Below are positions 9,800 through 22,290 of a DNA stretch of 64,000 bases, in pieces. Below the pieces are notes generated by a model. That model worked only from the letters and a program-made list of their open reading frames with translations. It did not search any database and had not been told where the DNA came from. Source of the DNA: Carya illinoinensis (taxonomy: Eukaryota; Streptophyta; Magnoliopsida; Fagales; Juglandaceae); the NCBI RefSeq assembly GCF_018687715.1, contig NC_056765.1, forward strand, positions 4,693,501 to 4,757,500, written 5' to 3'. The position numbers were made by a program, and so were the translations under genes. How positions within the stretch are numbered: position 1 is the first letter of the stretch; each line of letters begins with the position of its first letter.

Positions 9800-10740
9800 C
9801 CACACCACCAAGGTATGTGTTTCTTTATTTATTTTGTTTTGCTTTGTTTTGTTTTTGTTTTTTCTTATTTTCTTTCTTTTCCTTTTTGTTTGCTATTGTT
9901 TTCTTTGTTTTTGATTGCATGATAGTTTCATTTCGTCATTTCAGATTACCATCTTTGGTGTTTAGGGAGCTACCCACATCACTCATCAGGTGTATTCTAC
10001 CATTTTCAGTTACTCCCCATTCAATTTTGATTCTTAAACATTGAGGACAATGTTTCATTTAAGTTGGGGGGTGGTGGTGCAAATTCAGTTTTTAAAATGC
10101 TTGTTGGAACTCTGTGGCATATTTTCATGTGTCAATTTTTTTTAATTTGCATCACATGTGCATCATTTTCACATGTGTACTCATTCTCATTCATAGCCAT
10201 ATTCGTGAATTCACCAAACCCACCAGATCATTTTTTGCTGAAACATTCACAGAATCCTTAATGCACTTATCCAAGTTTTGTGGTAAGATGGTGGTTTGAC
10301 ACATGTAGCTAGATAACTCTTTTGCTTAAGTTTTCATGTGAGTTTGGAGAGGATTGAGAGCATACAAATGCAGTAAATTGTGATAAGCGTTCATTGATCT
10401 GTTGAATTGGGCACTTCTTTTGAGAATATCATTACATGGTTTGCAGTACAATGGTGGATATACTTGGGATATGACGAAGGTCAATTTAGGATTAACGTTT
10501 GAGCCTTTCAAGTTATCCTTTCCATTATAAACCCCTAGTAGCCAACTTTGAGCCAATAAAACACTTGTAGCTTTTTCTTTTCATATGCCCATATCATCCA
10601 TGCCTCTTCATATTGGAGTATAACCTATACACAAATTTTCTTACCCTTTTTACTTCCAAGTGTATACTAGGTGTGGAATTTATATTTTCTTTCTTTAATT
10701 TTATCATTTTCAATTAAAAAAAAAAACCTTTGCCATAATT
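9800..10740 (+). other. 3' untranslated part of the Athila-like element
   Basis: Non-coding: T-rich at 9815-9930, then ATTGAGGACAATGTTT and a G-rich tract at 10061-10078 of the kind that precedes the long 3' region of Athila elements. Nothing resembling the 5' LTR follows. The open frames at 9796-10299 are compositionally biased and show no family. The element ends at about 10740 after an A-run (10717-10727). Confidence 0.55.
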
Positions 10741-11260
10741 TCTAGGTGATAAGGCTAGGAAATCAAACTAATGAGAAAACCTCTCTGTCAGGCCTTCTCA
10801 GCAAGCGCAAACCACTAGGAGACACATCCTGGCTAGGATCTCTATGTCATTACCATAATACCCAACTCCAGCGCTGCTCTCTTCCACACTTGAGTCATAA
10901 CCTCCCCTGAAAATAGAGCATGGTCAAGCGACTCAACATTTCTAACAAAGCAACAATCACACCTTGATGCCATGGAAACACCACAAGACTGGACCAGTGT
11001 TTCCATTGACAAGTATTGAAAATAGGTGTTCCACATACACAAGGAGATCTTCTTCGGCAACACCCTATTCCAGATCCAATCCAAACCTGAACATTTATCT
11101 GACTTAACTCTGATAATCTTCCAAGCACTTGCTGACAAAAACACACTATCAGAGGAAGGCATCCATACAATGATATCCTCCCCTTCTTTACCAACTGATA
11201 AGGAAAAAAAAATTTCCCCCATAATACCTGCACCAACCAATTTTCTAGGAACTCGAAGTC
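10741..11260 (-). pseudogene. LINE-1 ORF2: reverse-transcriptase zinc-binding (zf-RVT) region
   Basis: The minus-strand frame 11240-10842 contains WKIIRVK, WIWNRVLPKKISLCMWN and CDCCFVRNVESLDHALF, the zf-RVT (PF13966) signature of plant LINE ORF2. Below 10842 stops appear, but homology to the same region of LINE-2 continues (WFALAEKA, QRGFLISLI) down to about 10741, where the Athila-like element starts. The continuation is at 5458-4871. Confidence 0.75.
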
Positions 11261-13000
11261 CTATGTTCGACCTAGCACTCCCTTACTTGAAGCAACGGGT
11301 TAATCACCTCTAGCACCCTCAAACAAAGGGGACCATTTTCCATCCACCAATCAAAACCAAAATGAGAACCTTCCTTCCTTAACTTTTCAAATCATATTTT
11401 CACACACATCAGGTAAAACTTACATAATGGATTTCACAAATCTTGAACACGACCCTATATTTTTTGCAAGCAAAAGATGACGACATTTAGCTTACTTGGC
11501 TTTAAAAAATCAGGTCCACAAATTATCCATAGCCATAAGTTGCCAAGCAAATTTCATGTGCAAGGTTCGCTGAGCACCTGAAAAATCTTGAAGGCCCAGT
11601 CCCCCTTCCAAAGTCAGCCTACACACCTTGGACCAAGAACATCATTTCTTCTTAGCATTGCCATTGAAATCGCCCCAAAAAAGGAAGATAAGATTGAGTT
11701 CAACTTCTTCAAAGTCACTTACGGTACACTAAGAACTGATAATAGATGTATATACATACAGGATAGTACATTTTCAACAATATAAGCCGACCACCCTATG
11801 ACAATAATTTGAATTTCCACCTTGCCACCTTGTCATGGATTTTATTCAAAAGCAACTCCAAAGATCTAGCCATAAGACGACCAGAAACTAAGGGCAACCC
11901 CAAGTAAGATATCGGAAAAGTCCCCTCCGCAAACCTGGACACTCTCAAAAGTCCATGACGTCTTGCAAGCCTAATGTGATTTGACAAAAGAAGTGCTGAC
12001 TTCTCTTTATTGATCTTTTGGCCTAACCAGCTCTCATACAATTCAAAGGTCTTCATTAACCATCGAATGAATTAAGTATCACCATTAGCAAAAGCAAGTA
12101 GATCATCTGCATAAAATAAATACTAAACCAAAGGCGCACCCACTAGATGGTAAAACTTACCAATGCAGGCTCAAAATTTCTTTTAATCAAACATGACAAG
12201 GCTTCCTCCATAATAAAAAATAGATAAGGCAAGAGTAGATCACCCTGACACAATCCTTTAGAAGGTTTTAAAAAAAAAAAAAACCTTTGTAAGTCCCATT
12301 CATCATAACTGAATACCAAGATGACTTCACAAAATCAACAATTAATTGACATAATTTATTGTTAAAGTCGAAACCATCCAAAGCAGCTAAGAGAAAATCC
12401 CAGTGTACTTTATCATAAGTTTTTGCCATATCTATCTTCATCATAATATTATCCCTTTGATTTTTCTTACGCAATGAGTGGACCATCTCTTGGGCAAGAG
12501 TAATATATTAAAGATGCTATGCCCAGGAATAAATCCTCCTTCACAATATCCCAACACGAAATAAATAATTCTAAATCAGATCCATCCGGTCCAAGAGAAC
12601 TTTGTCTTGAAATAAAAAAAAAATGGCATTTTTTACCTCTTCTTCTGTAGGAGATGCATAGAGCATATCATTCTCCTCCTACAAAATAGCTGGTTCCAAC
12701 AAACGAGAGAAATTAGTTGTTTGAACAGTCAACAAACTGGAAAGAAAAATATGAAAAAATTTCGTAGCCCCTTCATGAACTGCTTCTGGTGTGTCTAGAC
12801 AGTACCATCAACAAGCTGCATATTATTAATGGATAAGAAGTTTCATCTTTGTTGAGAGATGCATGAAAAAATTTGAAGTTTTGATCTCCCTTTTATAGCC
12901 ATTTTTTCTTTCCATTTTGAGCCAAACAAATTTCCTCCCTATTTTCCCATTCGGTAGGCTTCATTTTTGTAATAAAAAATTCCTCCTCTATTGCAAGAAT
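11261..13000 (-). pseudogene. LINE-1 ORF2: reverse transcriptase region
   Basis: On the minus strand the order is: KKWL and FKFFHASLN-like linker (about 12840-12960), GGFIPGHSIF (about 12520), KIDMAKTYDKVHWDFL with a catalytic-aspartate motif (about 12380-12440), FYADDLLA (12097-12122) with the YADD box intact, and ISYLGLPLVSGRL (about 11870-11910). Frameshifts, stops and an A-run at 12271-12284 (plus-strand sense) show it is dead. The order and motifs are those of plant L1-clade LINEs (RVT_1). Confidence 0.8.
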
Positions 13001-13930
13001 GGACTCAACTTGCAACTGATCGATGCTCCAGAAACTCCAGCTTCTCTTCTAGTGTCTTAATAGTTTGATCCACCCCACCAAAGACAAGTTTATTCCAAGA
13101 CCTCAATGCCACCTTTGTTTTTTTTAGTTTAGCTACCAGTAGAAATAAATTAGCACTAGGCTCCAATTGCTTCCAAGTTTCTTCCACACATGACAAGAAC
13201 AAAGCCTATGAACACCACATATTTTGGAATTTAAATGGAGAAGGTCTATAAGAAACCTCGACATATCAAAAAATACCACCTTAGGATTGTGATCTGAAGA
13301 TTTTCGAGACAAATACTCCAGATAAGAAGACCCCAAAAAATTGGCAAATGCTATATTAACAACCACCCTATCCAAGCAACCCCACTTTCGAGAACGTCCC
13401 TCTTGCCTATTGCACCACATCATTCCGACCTTGAAACCTCATTTCCATGATGCCACAAAAATCTAAACACTCGTTAAAGGCCTAGGATTGCCCCCAATGT
13501 GTTCACCATCAGACTGAATAACATTAAAATCACCAACAACTAGCCAAGGATGCTCCTCTATATGAATATTATCCAATTCATTCCAAAGACCTCTACATTT
13601 TGATTGAGTACATTTTGCATAAACAAAAGTTACCAACATTTTGGTATTAGCCACCCAAATCCAACCAGATAATGACTGGTCTGTCATATTAGAACACTCA
13701 AATTCATAACCTTCTTTTCATAACACCCACACCTTGCCACCAATCACTTCATTACAATAGAAATTCAAAAAGCCCAAAAACAGGGCCAATTTGGACAAGT
13801 TAGTAGCCTCTTGAAAAGGTTCCAGGATTGCTACCACTGCCACATTATTTTTCCTCACTAAGCTTTTTAATCATCTCCTAGAACCTCTCAAACCTCTAAC
13901 ATTCTAGACTAAAAAAATCTCAATCATAGG
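13001..13930 (-). pseudogene. LINE-1 ORF2: endonuclease domain
   Basis: ORF2 begins near 13927 with a NVRGLRGSRR-type N-terminus, followed by VVAILEPF, WLVVGDFN (13540-13560) and, further down, SSDHNP (about 13285). These are the expected blocks of an exonuclease/endonuclease/phosphatase domain of APE type, which nicks target DNA. Several stop codons interrupt the frame between the blocks. Confidence 0.75.
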
Positions 13931-14582
13931 TCAAATTTAGTAGAGGGGGTGAACACCCGTTGGGATTTCCTCACACTATTCTGTATCTACTCCTTCCACT
14001 GGGATTACTAAGCAGGTTGATCTGGTTCCGAATCATAGGCCTTGTCCTTTCATAGAATTTGTAAACCGGCCCTCCTCTTTATCTGAAACATAAGCCATAG
14101 TCATCTTTTGCAAAGGCGTATAATTAATGCCTACCTTCCCAAGTCCACATTCCTACTCTAACAATTTCGTAACTACACCACTTTGGCCACCATCAAAGTC
14201 TGCATTCACAAGAATCTCTTCAACCACAAGGTCCTTATCTTTCATTCTTAGCGTCTCCTGAATCACCTCCCGTGTCATTGCCACCGAGCCATCATTCACA
14301 TTCTCTTTTCAAAGAACTGCCAGGTTAACCTCATAGTCAATCTCCTCACAATCATCCTCCTCTCCCACAAAATCATCTACCAAAAAAGAATTCATCTTCC
14401 TTGCTTCAACCATCTCAAGGTGGACAACAACTGATGTTTATTTAACGATAGGGACCTATTCTTGCTCCTTTCTTAGTGTACCCTTCCCCATATCCACACT
14501 ACTTTCCTTCACCCTCACTGTTTCCATGGAACTCTTTTTTTGTTTATCCTGCCAAACACATTTCTTCTTGTGCCTCTCCTCT
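13931..14582 (-). pseudogene. LINE-1 ORF1 C-terminal region (degenerate)
   Basis: This lies between the ORF1 zinc knuckle and the ORF2 start. Minus-strand translation is acidic and rich in Glu, Asp and Val with many stops, as in the variable ORF1 tail of plant LINEs (compare 23321-24178 in LINE-2). No conserved domain is visible. Confidence 0.5.
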
Positions 14583-15500
14583 TCATGTCCCCCCCTTCTG
14601 CCTCTTCAAACCTACCCTATACACCACAGACATATGCCATTGATGATGACACTTCATGCAGTAAAAGCCATATTTCTCATACTTAGCCTCTGGCCAAATT
14701 TTTGTATTAGCCAAGACAACAATGGGAAATCCTTGGACAGGGTCTTCCGATAAATCAACTTCAACGCACATCCTAGCCCTAAGTGCCCTAGTTTTATTAA
14801 TTGTAGCATTGTCAGTGCCCAAGTAAAGTCCAAACCTTGTTGCCAAAATTTGTAAATAGTCCATCCCATACAAGTGCATTGGAAAGTGAGGTAGGAATAT
14901 CCATTGAGGCGTAAGTGGCAATTCTTTTGACAAATCAAAGTCTTTTGTCCATCTAAACAAATGGAAAGTGTACCCAACAATCAAGCGCCCTTCACGTACC
15001 CATCAATGCACAAAATCAAATTCATTTTTCATTTGGATATGGACATAGTGATCATCCATGAAACTGACAATTGGGACCTCTAGCAGGCTCTATGATTTGA
15101 TAATAGCATTCTTGATCTCATCAATAGAAGGCCTTGTATGTGTAAACTTCAGAAAAACTTGAAATCATCGACGGCCTTAGACATCTCCAATTCTATAAAG
15201 ACGAAGCCTGGTTCACCATCAACTTCAATAGGGTAGTATAGGCAAATGAAATGAAGATTGCTCCACAGTGGAAGCCATTGATTGAACTTACATTTTTTTC
15301 CCAACATCCCATGAAGCCATCCCTCCAATGGAGGAAGGGTGGGTGCCTCCATGGGCTAACCCTGTCAAAAACCGCTTGAAACCTACTAATTAGGCAGACG
15401 CAATATCCAAAAAGGTTCCAAAAATTGGCTCTCAATTGCCTCCACCATGGCTTTAGGCTTGTTATGTGTGCACTTATCCTTCATTCTAAATGCTTGTAAT
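14583..15500 (-). pseudogene. LINE-1 ORF1: DUF4283 and CCHC-type knuckle
   Basis: From about 15454 downward the frame gives LPPLEGWLHGMLG, RPSIDEI, VSFMDDHYV, HLFRWTKDFDLSKE and TRALRARMCVEVDL. This is a DUF4283 domain followed by the linker and zf-CCHC_4 region of plant LINE ORF1. The knuckle reads C-x2-C-x4-H-x4-Tyr: the last Cys is replaced, as in the nearby gag knuckle. Frameshifts occur near 15150 and 15000. The 5' end of LINE-1 lies near 15500; no target duplication was recognised. Confidence 0.75.
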
Positions 15501-15562
15501 ATAGTTAACGTACAAATCCTTACTCACCCTCTGATACATAAAAAAAATAAAAAATGTGACGA

Positions 15563-16416
15563 GTCACACATTTATAGAAGTTGAAGATAGAGAAAATGTT
15601 GCGAATGTGAAAGATGAAGCTCGTGTGGATGATGATGTGAATGAGAAAATGTAGTGAATGTAGAAGATGGAATCCGTGTGGATGATGAAGTGAATGTGGA
15701 AAATAGAGTCTGTGTGGATGATTGAGTGAATGTGATTTCTTCTTCGAGTAGTGGTCTTTTGGAGCCATCCATTAGTATGGTATTTGATGACGTAGAAGAA
15801 ACTCAAGGATTTTACAAGGCATATGCAAGAATAAGAATTTTTGCCATTTGGACCAATCATACTAGACTGTCAAAAGATGATAAAAACAGCTAATTGTAGT
15901 AGACTATGTTTGCTTAATGGAAGGATTTCGGCTAGAAATGAGCAAACAAAAAAAAATGAACAATTCTGAAACCTATTGAGACAAAGATTGGATGTAAAGC
16001 AATGATGAGAATAAAAAAGATGGTCAAAAGTGGATAGTATGTAAATTTGTGTTTGAACATAACCAAGTGCTAATTACACCGATAAATACTAGTTTGCTCC
16101 GTGGACATAGGGGAGTCAAAAGTGTCCAAAAAGAATTTATTATGACTTTGAATGAGTTCGGTGTACTAACAAGGAAGATAATATAAGTGTTGAGTAAAAA
16201 TCAGGAGGTGACTTTAACATTAATTGTATTGGCAAGGATGTGGAAAATTACTTGGAGAGCAAAAGGAGAAAATTATTTAAAGAGGGAGATGCCAAAGGTT
16301 ATATGCCTATTTTCTTGATCGACAATACAAAGTGTCTGGATTTGTATATTCCATGCAAGTTGATGAAAATGGGTGTATGGAAAGTTATTTTTTGGCGAAT
16401 GCAAAATCAAGGGCCT
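15563..16416 (+). pseudogene. FAR1-type Mutator-like transposase, N-terminal piece
   Basis: An acidic N-terminus made of an imperfect ~54-bp tandem repeat (15590-15740, repeated VDD/NVE) precedes a FAR1 DNA-binding domain (PF03101). The domain reads EPSISMVFDDVEETQGFYKA, then GCKAMMRIKK, then a GHRGVK region. The linker follows with LNEFGVLTRKI, VENYLESKRRKLF and a QVDENGCMESYF-like pre-catalytic stretch. Frame changes and stops occur repeatedly. The frame is cut at 16416 by a solo LTR and resumes at 17818; removing the insertion restores the SRA-x3-YFGDVV junction expected in the family. FAR1/FRS proteins derive from such transposases, but the stops argue for a dead element rather than a domesticated gene. 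Confidence 0.75.
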
Positions 16417-17817
16417 TGTTGCCCAGATGACTAACACAAAAGGGAGGATAAATTGGGTTGTATTTTAAAAAATTAACAATTATAAACTAAATACACAATA
16501 TAAAATATGAACAAAATATGAAGCAACAATAAATATAAACAATAAGAGTAAGAGAGAAGCAAACTCAGTATTTTAACAAGATTTAGCCCCACTGCCTATG
16601 TCCTCACTTCAAGCTACCCTTTAATGATTCCCAAATTTGATATTCAACCTTCTTTAGATGGAGATAGCTACCATTACACATTTGAGCAATATCACTACAA
16701 AGAATCCATCGAAAATACCCTCTACACCAATTATCTTACACATAGTGATACAACTATTTCCTATGTAGAACATCTTCTACACACACAAAGATAACATACA
16801 CACTTTTTACTGATACAAGAACTGATAGTGGGTAATTTATTAGAAAACTCTTCTAAATGAGTGAAATAAGAACAATACAGCCCAAACTATATGTCTCTAT
16901 CAAAATGAACAAGGGTTAAGGCTCAATATTTAGAAAAGAAATATTGAAATTTTTGAATGGATGTTATAAAAGTTGTAATTGATGTGTGTACGCTTTGTTG
17001 TAAATTTGAAAATTTCAATTGAATTATTCATAGGCATATGAGACTTCATTTTCAAATTAAAAAAGATTCACATTTCAAAAAGGAGAACCACTCACTTTTC
17101 AAAATTTTCAAATAAAAGCTTCTCCTTTTTGCATTTGTCAAAGATAACATCATTTACTTTTTAAAGTTTTTAAATCTTATCTTTTACTTTTTGCATATGA
17201 TAAAAGCAACATTATTAATTTTCAAAATTTTCAAACAAAATCATCTACTTTTTGTATATGGCAAAATGTGCATAAATCACTTTTCAAAATTTTCAAACCT
17301 AATATTGTACTTTTTGCATATGATAAAAGGAGTATTTTTCACTTTTTAAATAAAATCATCTACCTTTTGCATATGTCACAAAGTTAAAAATTTTCAGATA
17401 AAAACATACATATGTGAAAGATGGCAATCAATCATCTTTCAAATTTTCAAAATTCAAATTTTTAATCATGCCATGACATGTGAGGGATGACAATCAATCT
17501 TCTTTTAAAAATTTAAATTTAATTTAAAAAATATCACGCTCATGTGAAAAATGCAATTTAATGCTCTATGAGAAAATATTAATTTTGGGTCTTAATCCAA
17601 TTTTGAATTTTTTAAGAGATTTACAAAATTACTTTAAGAGTTTTATTGGTGAACTTGTTCCATTTCTTGCTCATGATTGGTTCGTTGATGTGCTTGGCTC
17701 CATTGTGTAAATAACTTAATTGAGCTTGAGACTCCTTTATACTTGAATTCATTTTTTATTATCAAAATATATATGTAGATATCTAATTATATGAAACTTG
17801 AAACCTTGGGTTCAATA
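16417..17817. mobile_element. Solo LTR, 1.4 kb, TSD GGCCT
   Basis: It starts TGTTGCCCAG and ends TTCAATA, probably from CAACA by one transition, giving the inverted TGTTG...CAACA ends of an LTR. Perfect 5-bp duplications GGCCT flank it at 16412-16416 and 17818-17822. It carries no coding sequence and interrupts the FAR1-type transposase frame. The right half contains a degenerate tandem array at 17090-17400. Confidence 0.85.
17090..17400. repeat. Degenerate ~60-bp tandem array within the solo LTR
   Basis: Five to six diverged units follow the pattern CACTTTTCAAAATTTTCAAA, then AATCATCTACTTTTTGCATATG with variants. Unit boundaries drift, so the array is old. Confidence 0.65.
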
Positions 17818-18520
17818 GGCCTCATTTTAATATTTTGGGATGTTGTCACATTTGATGCCACATATCTTAGAAATATTTATAAGATACCATTCATGCTGTT
17901 TTCTGTTGTTAACTATCATCACCAAGCCATAATGTTTGGTTGTGATTTTTTAGTTAATGAAATAGCCGAATCATATATATGGTTATTAAGAACATGGCAA
18001 GAGGCAATACTTGGGTGTGCCCTTTCAACCATAATTATCGATGATGACAAGACTATGGAGAAGGCCATTGTAGAGGTACTCCTATATAAAACACATAGGT
18101 TGTGCTTGTGGTACCTTTTACAAAAAATTTATGAACATTTGGCTCATATATATAACAGATTTCTGGACTTCTAAAAAGCTTTTTGTCATTGTATTCATGA
18201 AATAATTACAATTGATGAATCTGATCAGGAATGTAGTTTAATATTAGTGAAATATGAGCTAGAAGATAATACTTGGCTGCAAAATCTTTAAAACTAATGG
18301 GAGAAGTGGGTTCTACCTTACGTTCAGTATTTTGTGCCGATATGTTGACAACTTAAAGGAGTGAAAGCATAAATAAGTTTTTCGAGGATTATGTTCGTTC
18401 CAGCACTATGGTTAGTGACTTTATGCATCAATATGAGAAAGTTTTAGAGAAAAACTGTCACAAAATCTACAAGGGCAATATTGAAAACATGTCACAAAAT
18501 TGAAAAAGAGTTAGCCATAG
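17818..18520 (+). pseudogene. FAR1-type transposase, catalytic (MULE) domain piece
   Basis: It reads WDVVTFDATYLRN, the first catalytic-aspartate block of the MULE transposase domain (PF10551). IIDDDKTMEKAI with the second acidic block and HRLCLWYLLQKI follow, and then a more degenerate tail (ELEDNTWL, EKWVLPYVQ, MHQYEK-like) up to ELAIV at 18520. A one-base loss near 17838 and several later stops break the frame. It is cut at 18520 by the insertion 18521-28727 and resumes at 28728. Confidence 0.8.
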
Positions 18521-18940
18521 TGTAATGCTCATCCTTGTGGTGGGACTTTTAGAAAATGATTTTAGAAAATCAAACGGGAATTACTGACTCTTTTAAAACT
18601 TTTTCCATTTCTTTCCCAGGATATGAAAGAGTCAAAGTTTAAAATAAAAACCTACTTTATAAGTTAAAAGAGAGTTGCAACAGAAATCCTAAAATTAATT
18701 AAAAATATTTTTTACAAAAATACCCTTTCCTACTTTACATAAAGCCCACCTAGGCTTCAGTCACTCTTCCCTTGGGCCATGTCTATCTCCGTCACTTCTT
18801 ACTCACTTTATCCCTAAGAGGGAGAGGGACATACATAAAAACTTAAGTGAGTCAAATATTCAGTAAGTATTACTTTATACAATCAAACTATAGTGACATA
18901 AGTTTTCATTCATGCATTCACATTTATCAACATTTTTTTT

Positions 18941-19202
18941 AAAAAAAGAGCAAGTAGCCACTCACATAGCTGCCCTGTCCCAACTTTATTAAAAAACCCT
19001 CACTTGTGGCGGAGGAATACCGTGGTAACAAAAGACACTTGGGGGCATACAATAAACCGCTATAAACTAGCCCAAAACCAAGTGCTAGAAAACCCAAACA
19101 AAACCAACAAACCAAAACACAAGACATCGAAAAAACAAAAAACCAACCTGCATATAAAAACAAAACTAAACACAACCAAACTGAAAACCACCAAAAGCAA
19201 GC
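18941..19202 (-). other. LINE-2 3' untranslated region
   Basis: Between the RNase H stop (about 19203) and the A-tail. Plus-strand open frames here are biased (Lys/Thr/Asn repeats) and not supported as genes. Confidence 0.6.
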
Positions 19203-20028
19203 CTATAACCGAATAGCCTGAAGACCAATTTTATCCACTTTCAAAATCCCTTTAAGCAAATGTGGCATGTTGTTGTATGAACTCCACATACCATTCTTCT
19301 GATCAGACGCCAAACGGGCTAAGAAATCTGCTCCTGCATTGCCTTCTCTGTAAATATGTTGTATCTTAACCTCCAAGGTTGCAACAATATCTTGTATCTT
19401 TTCCCAATAATCTTCAAGATACCATATACCACAACGCCCTTTTTGCAACCAATGAACCACTAGCAGCTAATCTAATTCAATCTCCACTCTTCCAATATCT
19501 AAATCCTTACAATATTGAAGACCATAACAAAGAGCAATGAGCTCAGCTTCATTCTTAGAGCCATATCCCAACTCATTCGCAAAAGCCCAAATGAGATTCC
19601 CCTTCTCATCTCTAATAATCCCCCTACACCCATGCGACCTGGATTTCCCAAAGAACTCCCATCCACATTTAATTTAAACCAACCCGGGCTTGGTTTGATC
19701 CATTTCACCAAAAGAAAGTTTTTCCTCTTTACATGTTTAACTGGAATAGAGAAAAAGTTTAACACTCTTTTGTCTCCATCAGTTATCTTCTTACTAGCAC
19801 GTAACCGGACACCCACCCATGCAATGGCTGCCTTAATTGAACCCCAAAGAGAACTCACAGCAATGTGTTTACCTTCCATACGTGCCTTACATCTCCACAC
19901 CCAAAGGGACCAAGTCACAATAATAGGAATAAGAGCAAGCAGAGTACCTTTTTGAGTCGAATGAGTAGCACGCCTAAACCACAACTCCATAGTTGCTCTA
20001 CAAGATCTCTGCGAGTCATAAGGCATCC
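19203..20028 (-). pseudogene. LINE-2 ORF2: RNase H domain and preceding linker
   Basis: The minus strand gives IVTWSLWVWRCKARMEG, then VKWIKPSPGWFKLNVDGSS with the first RNase H aspartate, and GNPG (about 19640). After a frameshift near 19620 it gives NEAELIAL, then LEVKIQHIYREGNAGADFLA (about 19320-19380). This is the RVT_3-type RNase H that ends ORF2. At least two frame breaks lie at 19499-19640. The same domain is found in LINE-1 at 4871-5250. Confidence 0.85.
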
Positions 20029-21310
20029 CTAACTGTAGAGATACACACTCCAAATATCTGCAGCAATCCTCTCATAAGCGAGGACATGGTCTTGATCTTC
20101 CACACACCCCTGCGCACAACATTCACATCTTGAGACCAAAGGAATGCCCAACGAACTAATTTGACTATCAACAGTAAGGCTATAGTGAAAAGCCTTCCAG
20201 ATGGTAATTGAATATGTTTTTGGAAGTGTTGAATGCCAAATCCAGGCAGCCCATTCAGATTTTGGTGCACGAACACGAACACAATCCCAAGCCGATTTTG
20301 AGGAAAAAACCCCATTCAAAGTTGGCTTCCAAATCAATAAGTCTCCACCCTCTTTTTGTTCACCGAGACAATTTAGAATTTCTTCCATTTTAGTTGTCCC
20401 CACCAATCTATGTAACAAATCTACATCCCAACCATTTTGAAGCCAACATTCCCTTACTTTCAATAAAGGATAATTAGATATATCACAAGAGTTGACAAGA
20501 GCTCCCGATTTTAGCCAAGGATCTCTCCAAAAGGACACATTACCATCCCGCACCCTCCACCAAGAACTGCCTAAAACCTTTGGAATCATACCCACAATAT
20601 GCTTCCAAAATAATGTTCCTTTCCTTTGATCTACCAAAGTCACATTCTGATTTTTCACATACTTCTACTTGAAAAAATTGGCCCATAAAGAATCACCTGT
20701 CAATAAGTTCCAAGCAAGCTTTATAAATAAAGATTTTTGGACTTCTTCTAATTTTTGAAGACCCAAACCTCCTTCTCGAATTGGGGAACAAATATTATTC
20801 CAATTTACCCAATGACGCTTCTGCTTACCATTCCAGGAACCCCAGAAAAAATTACTCATAAATTGCTTTAAGGCTACCATGACAGCCTTAGGAGCATGCA
20901 AAACAGAGAGCAAATGAATTGGAATATTGGCCAGAACATGTCTCAATAAAAGAAGACGGGTACCAAAAGATAGAAACCTATTATGCCATCCTTCCAATTT
21001 TCGTCCCATGCAGCACAATAAATCATCAAAATACGAGATTTTCATACGACCTACTATAAGCGGGACACCCAAGTACTTGACCGGGAAAAAACCTTCTGAG
21101 AACGATGTCAAAAGTAAAGATCTCCTTTTCCGAGCATTAGTAGCATGCTTAGAAAAAAAAGATTGAGGATTTCTCTCTACTCACCACTTGACAAGACTAA
21201 TCTTCGTATAACTCAAAGGTATCTCTAACTTCTCGAAGAGAAGATCTTCCACCATTAACAAACAACATAATATCATCAGCATATAAGAGATGAGAAAAAA
21301 GAGGTGTATC
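20029..21310 (-). pseudogene. LINE-2 ORF2: RT C-terminal part and zf-RVT
   Basis: LLYADDIML with the catalytic YADD box (about 21270-21300) is followed by SEGFFPVKYLGVPLIVGRMK, then LLLLRHVLANIPIHLLS, WVNWNNICSPIREGGLGL, and the zf-RVT region WKPTLNGVFSSKSAW with CECCAQGCVEDQDHVL (about 20060-20130). The frame is broken near 21130-21200 and by a stop at about 20665. This is the region that normally follows the RT palm in plant LINEs. Confidence 0.85.
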
Positions 21311-22290
21311 TCAGGGATGAGAAAACGGAACAATATTACCACTCATAAACTTATGCTTTAAAAGCTTGGAGAGCACCTCCTCAACGAGAATAAACAAGTA
21401 TGGCGAAAGAGGATCACCTTGACGCAAACCACGCCCACTAGAGAAAAAACCTTTAGCCAACCCATTCATAACCACCGAGAACCAAGGAGTCGAAATATAA
21501 TTTCTGATCAAACTACAGAACCTCCCAGAAAAGCCAAATGAAGCCATAACATGGATTAAAAAATCCCAATCTATGCTATCATAGGCCTTAGCCATGTCCA
21601 CTTTAATAACGGTATTACCACCCCTAACCTTCTTATTAAGCATGTGCATCATTTCTTGGGTCAAAGAAATATTTTCAAATATACTTCGCCCAGGAAGGAA
21701 AGCACCTTGTTCTGAAGAAATAATTCTGTTAAGGATAGGAGATAATCTTTGAACCAGAATCTTGGAAAAAACTTTATACACCACTGAGCATAAATTGATG
21801 GGGCGGAACTTATCAAAACCAGTAGGCCTCTGCATTTTCAGAATGAGAACAATGTAGGACGCTGAGTAGAACCTTTGCATTGGAATGCTAAGGAAAAATT
21901 TCCGAACCGCTGCCACCACATCAGCTTTAACAATATCCCAACATGCCTTATAGAAACCAGAGACAAAATCATCTGGGCCCGAGCTACTATCCACAGGAAT
22001 AGAAAACATAGCCTCTTTAACCTCTTGGATTGAAGGGAGCTGAAGGAGGTTAGCATTTTCCTCCTCAAGAATAGAATTTTGTACCAAATTTGACAAGTCT
22101 AGAAGATCTCTAGGAGCACGCGCCTGAAGAAAAGAATTGAAATAATCCACAACACCTGAGTGAATATCTTCCGGAGAATTTAAACAAGTCCCATCTGGAC
22201 ACCTCATTTCCTGCACAAAGGGTTTATTAAGAGAAACAAAAGTTTTAAAAACTGAGCCGAGGCCTCCCCTTTCTCCATCCACCTAAGCTT
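21311..22290 (-). pseudogene. LINE-2 ORF2: reverse transcriptase fingers and palm
   Basis: The frame is open for 323 codons. Motifs in order are SSSGPDDFVSGFYKACW, FRPINLCSVVYKVFSKIL, QGAFLPGRSIFENISL, VIKVDMAKAYDSIDWDFL (first catalytic aspartate) and GLRQGDPLSPYLFIL. A stop follows, and the YADD box lies in the next segment (about 21290). This is the best-preserved RT in the window. Confidence 0.9.

Larger units (their letters stand above)
5459..10740 (+). mobile_element. Athila-like Ty3 retrotransposon, internally deleted, 3' LTR missing
   Basis: It consists of a 5' LTR (5459-6824), a tRNA-Asp-type primer binding site, gag plus protease, a short C-terminal integrase remnant and a 3' untranslated stretch with a G-rich tract. 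No second copy of the LTR is found before LINE-1 resumes at about 10741. The left flank ends in GGCGG on the minus strand, giving the W-R-C-K context expected of the LINE. The right flank resumes about 15 bp too far upstream, so a deletion seems to have removed the 3' LTR, the target duplication and a few LINE bases. Reverse transcriptase, RNase H and most of integrase are absent. Confidence 0.75.

Noticed and set aside
10061..10090. TGGTGGTGC after the G-rich tract as the start of a 3' LTR
   Set aside because: It does not match the 5' LTR start, and no part of the 1366-bp LTR is repeated downstream.
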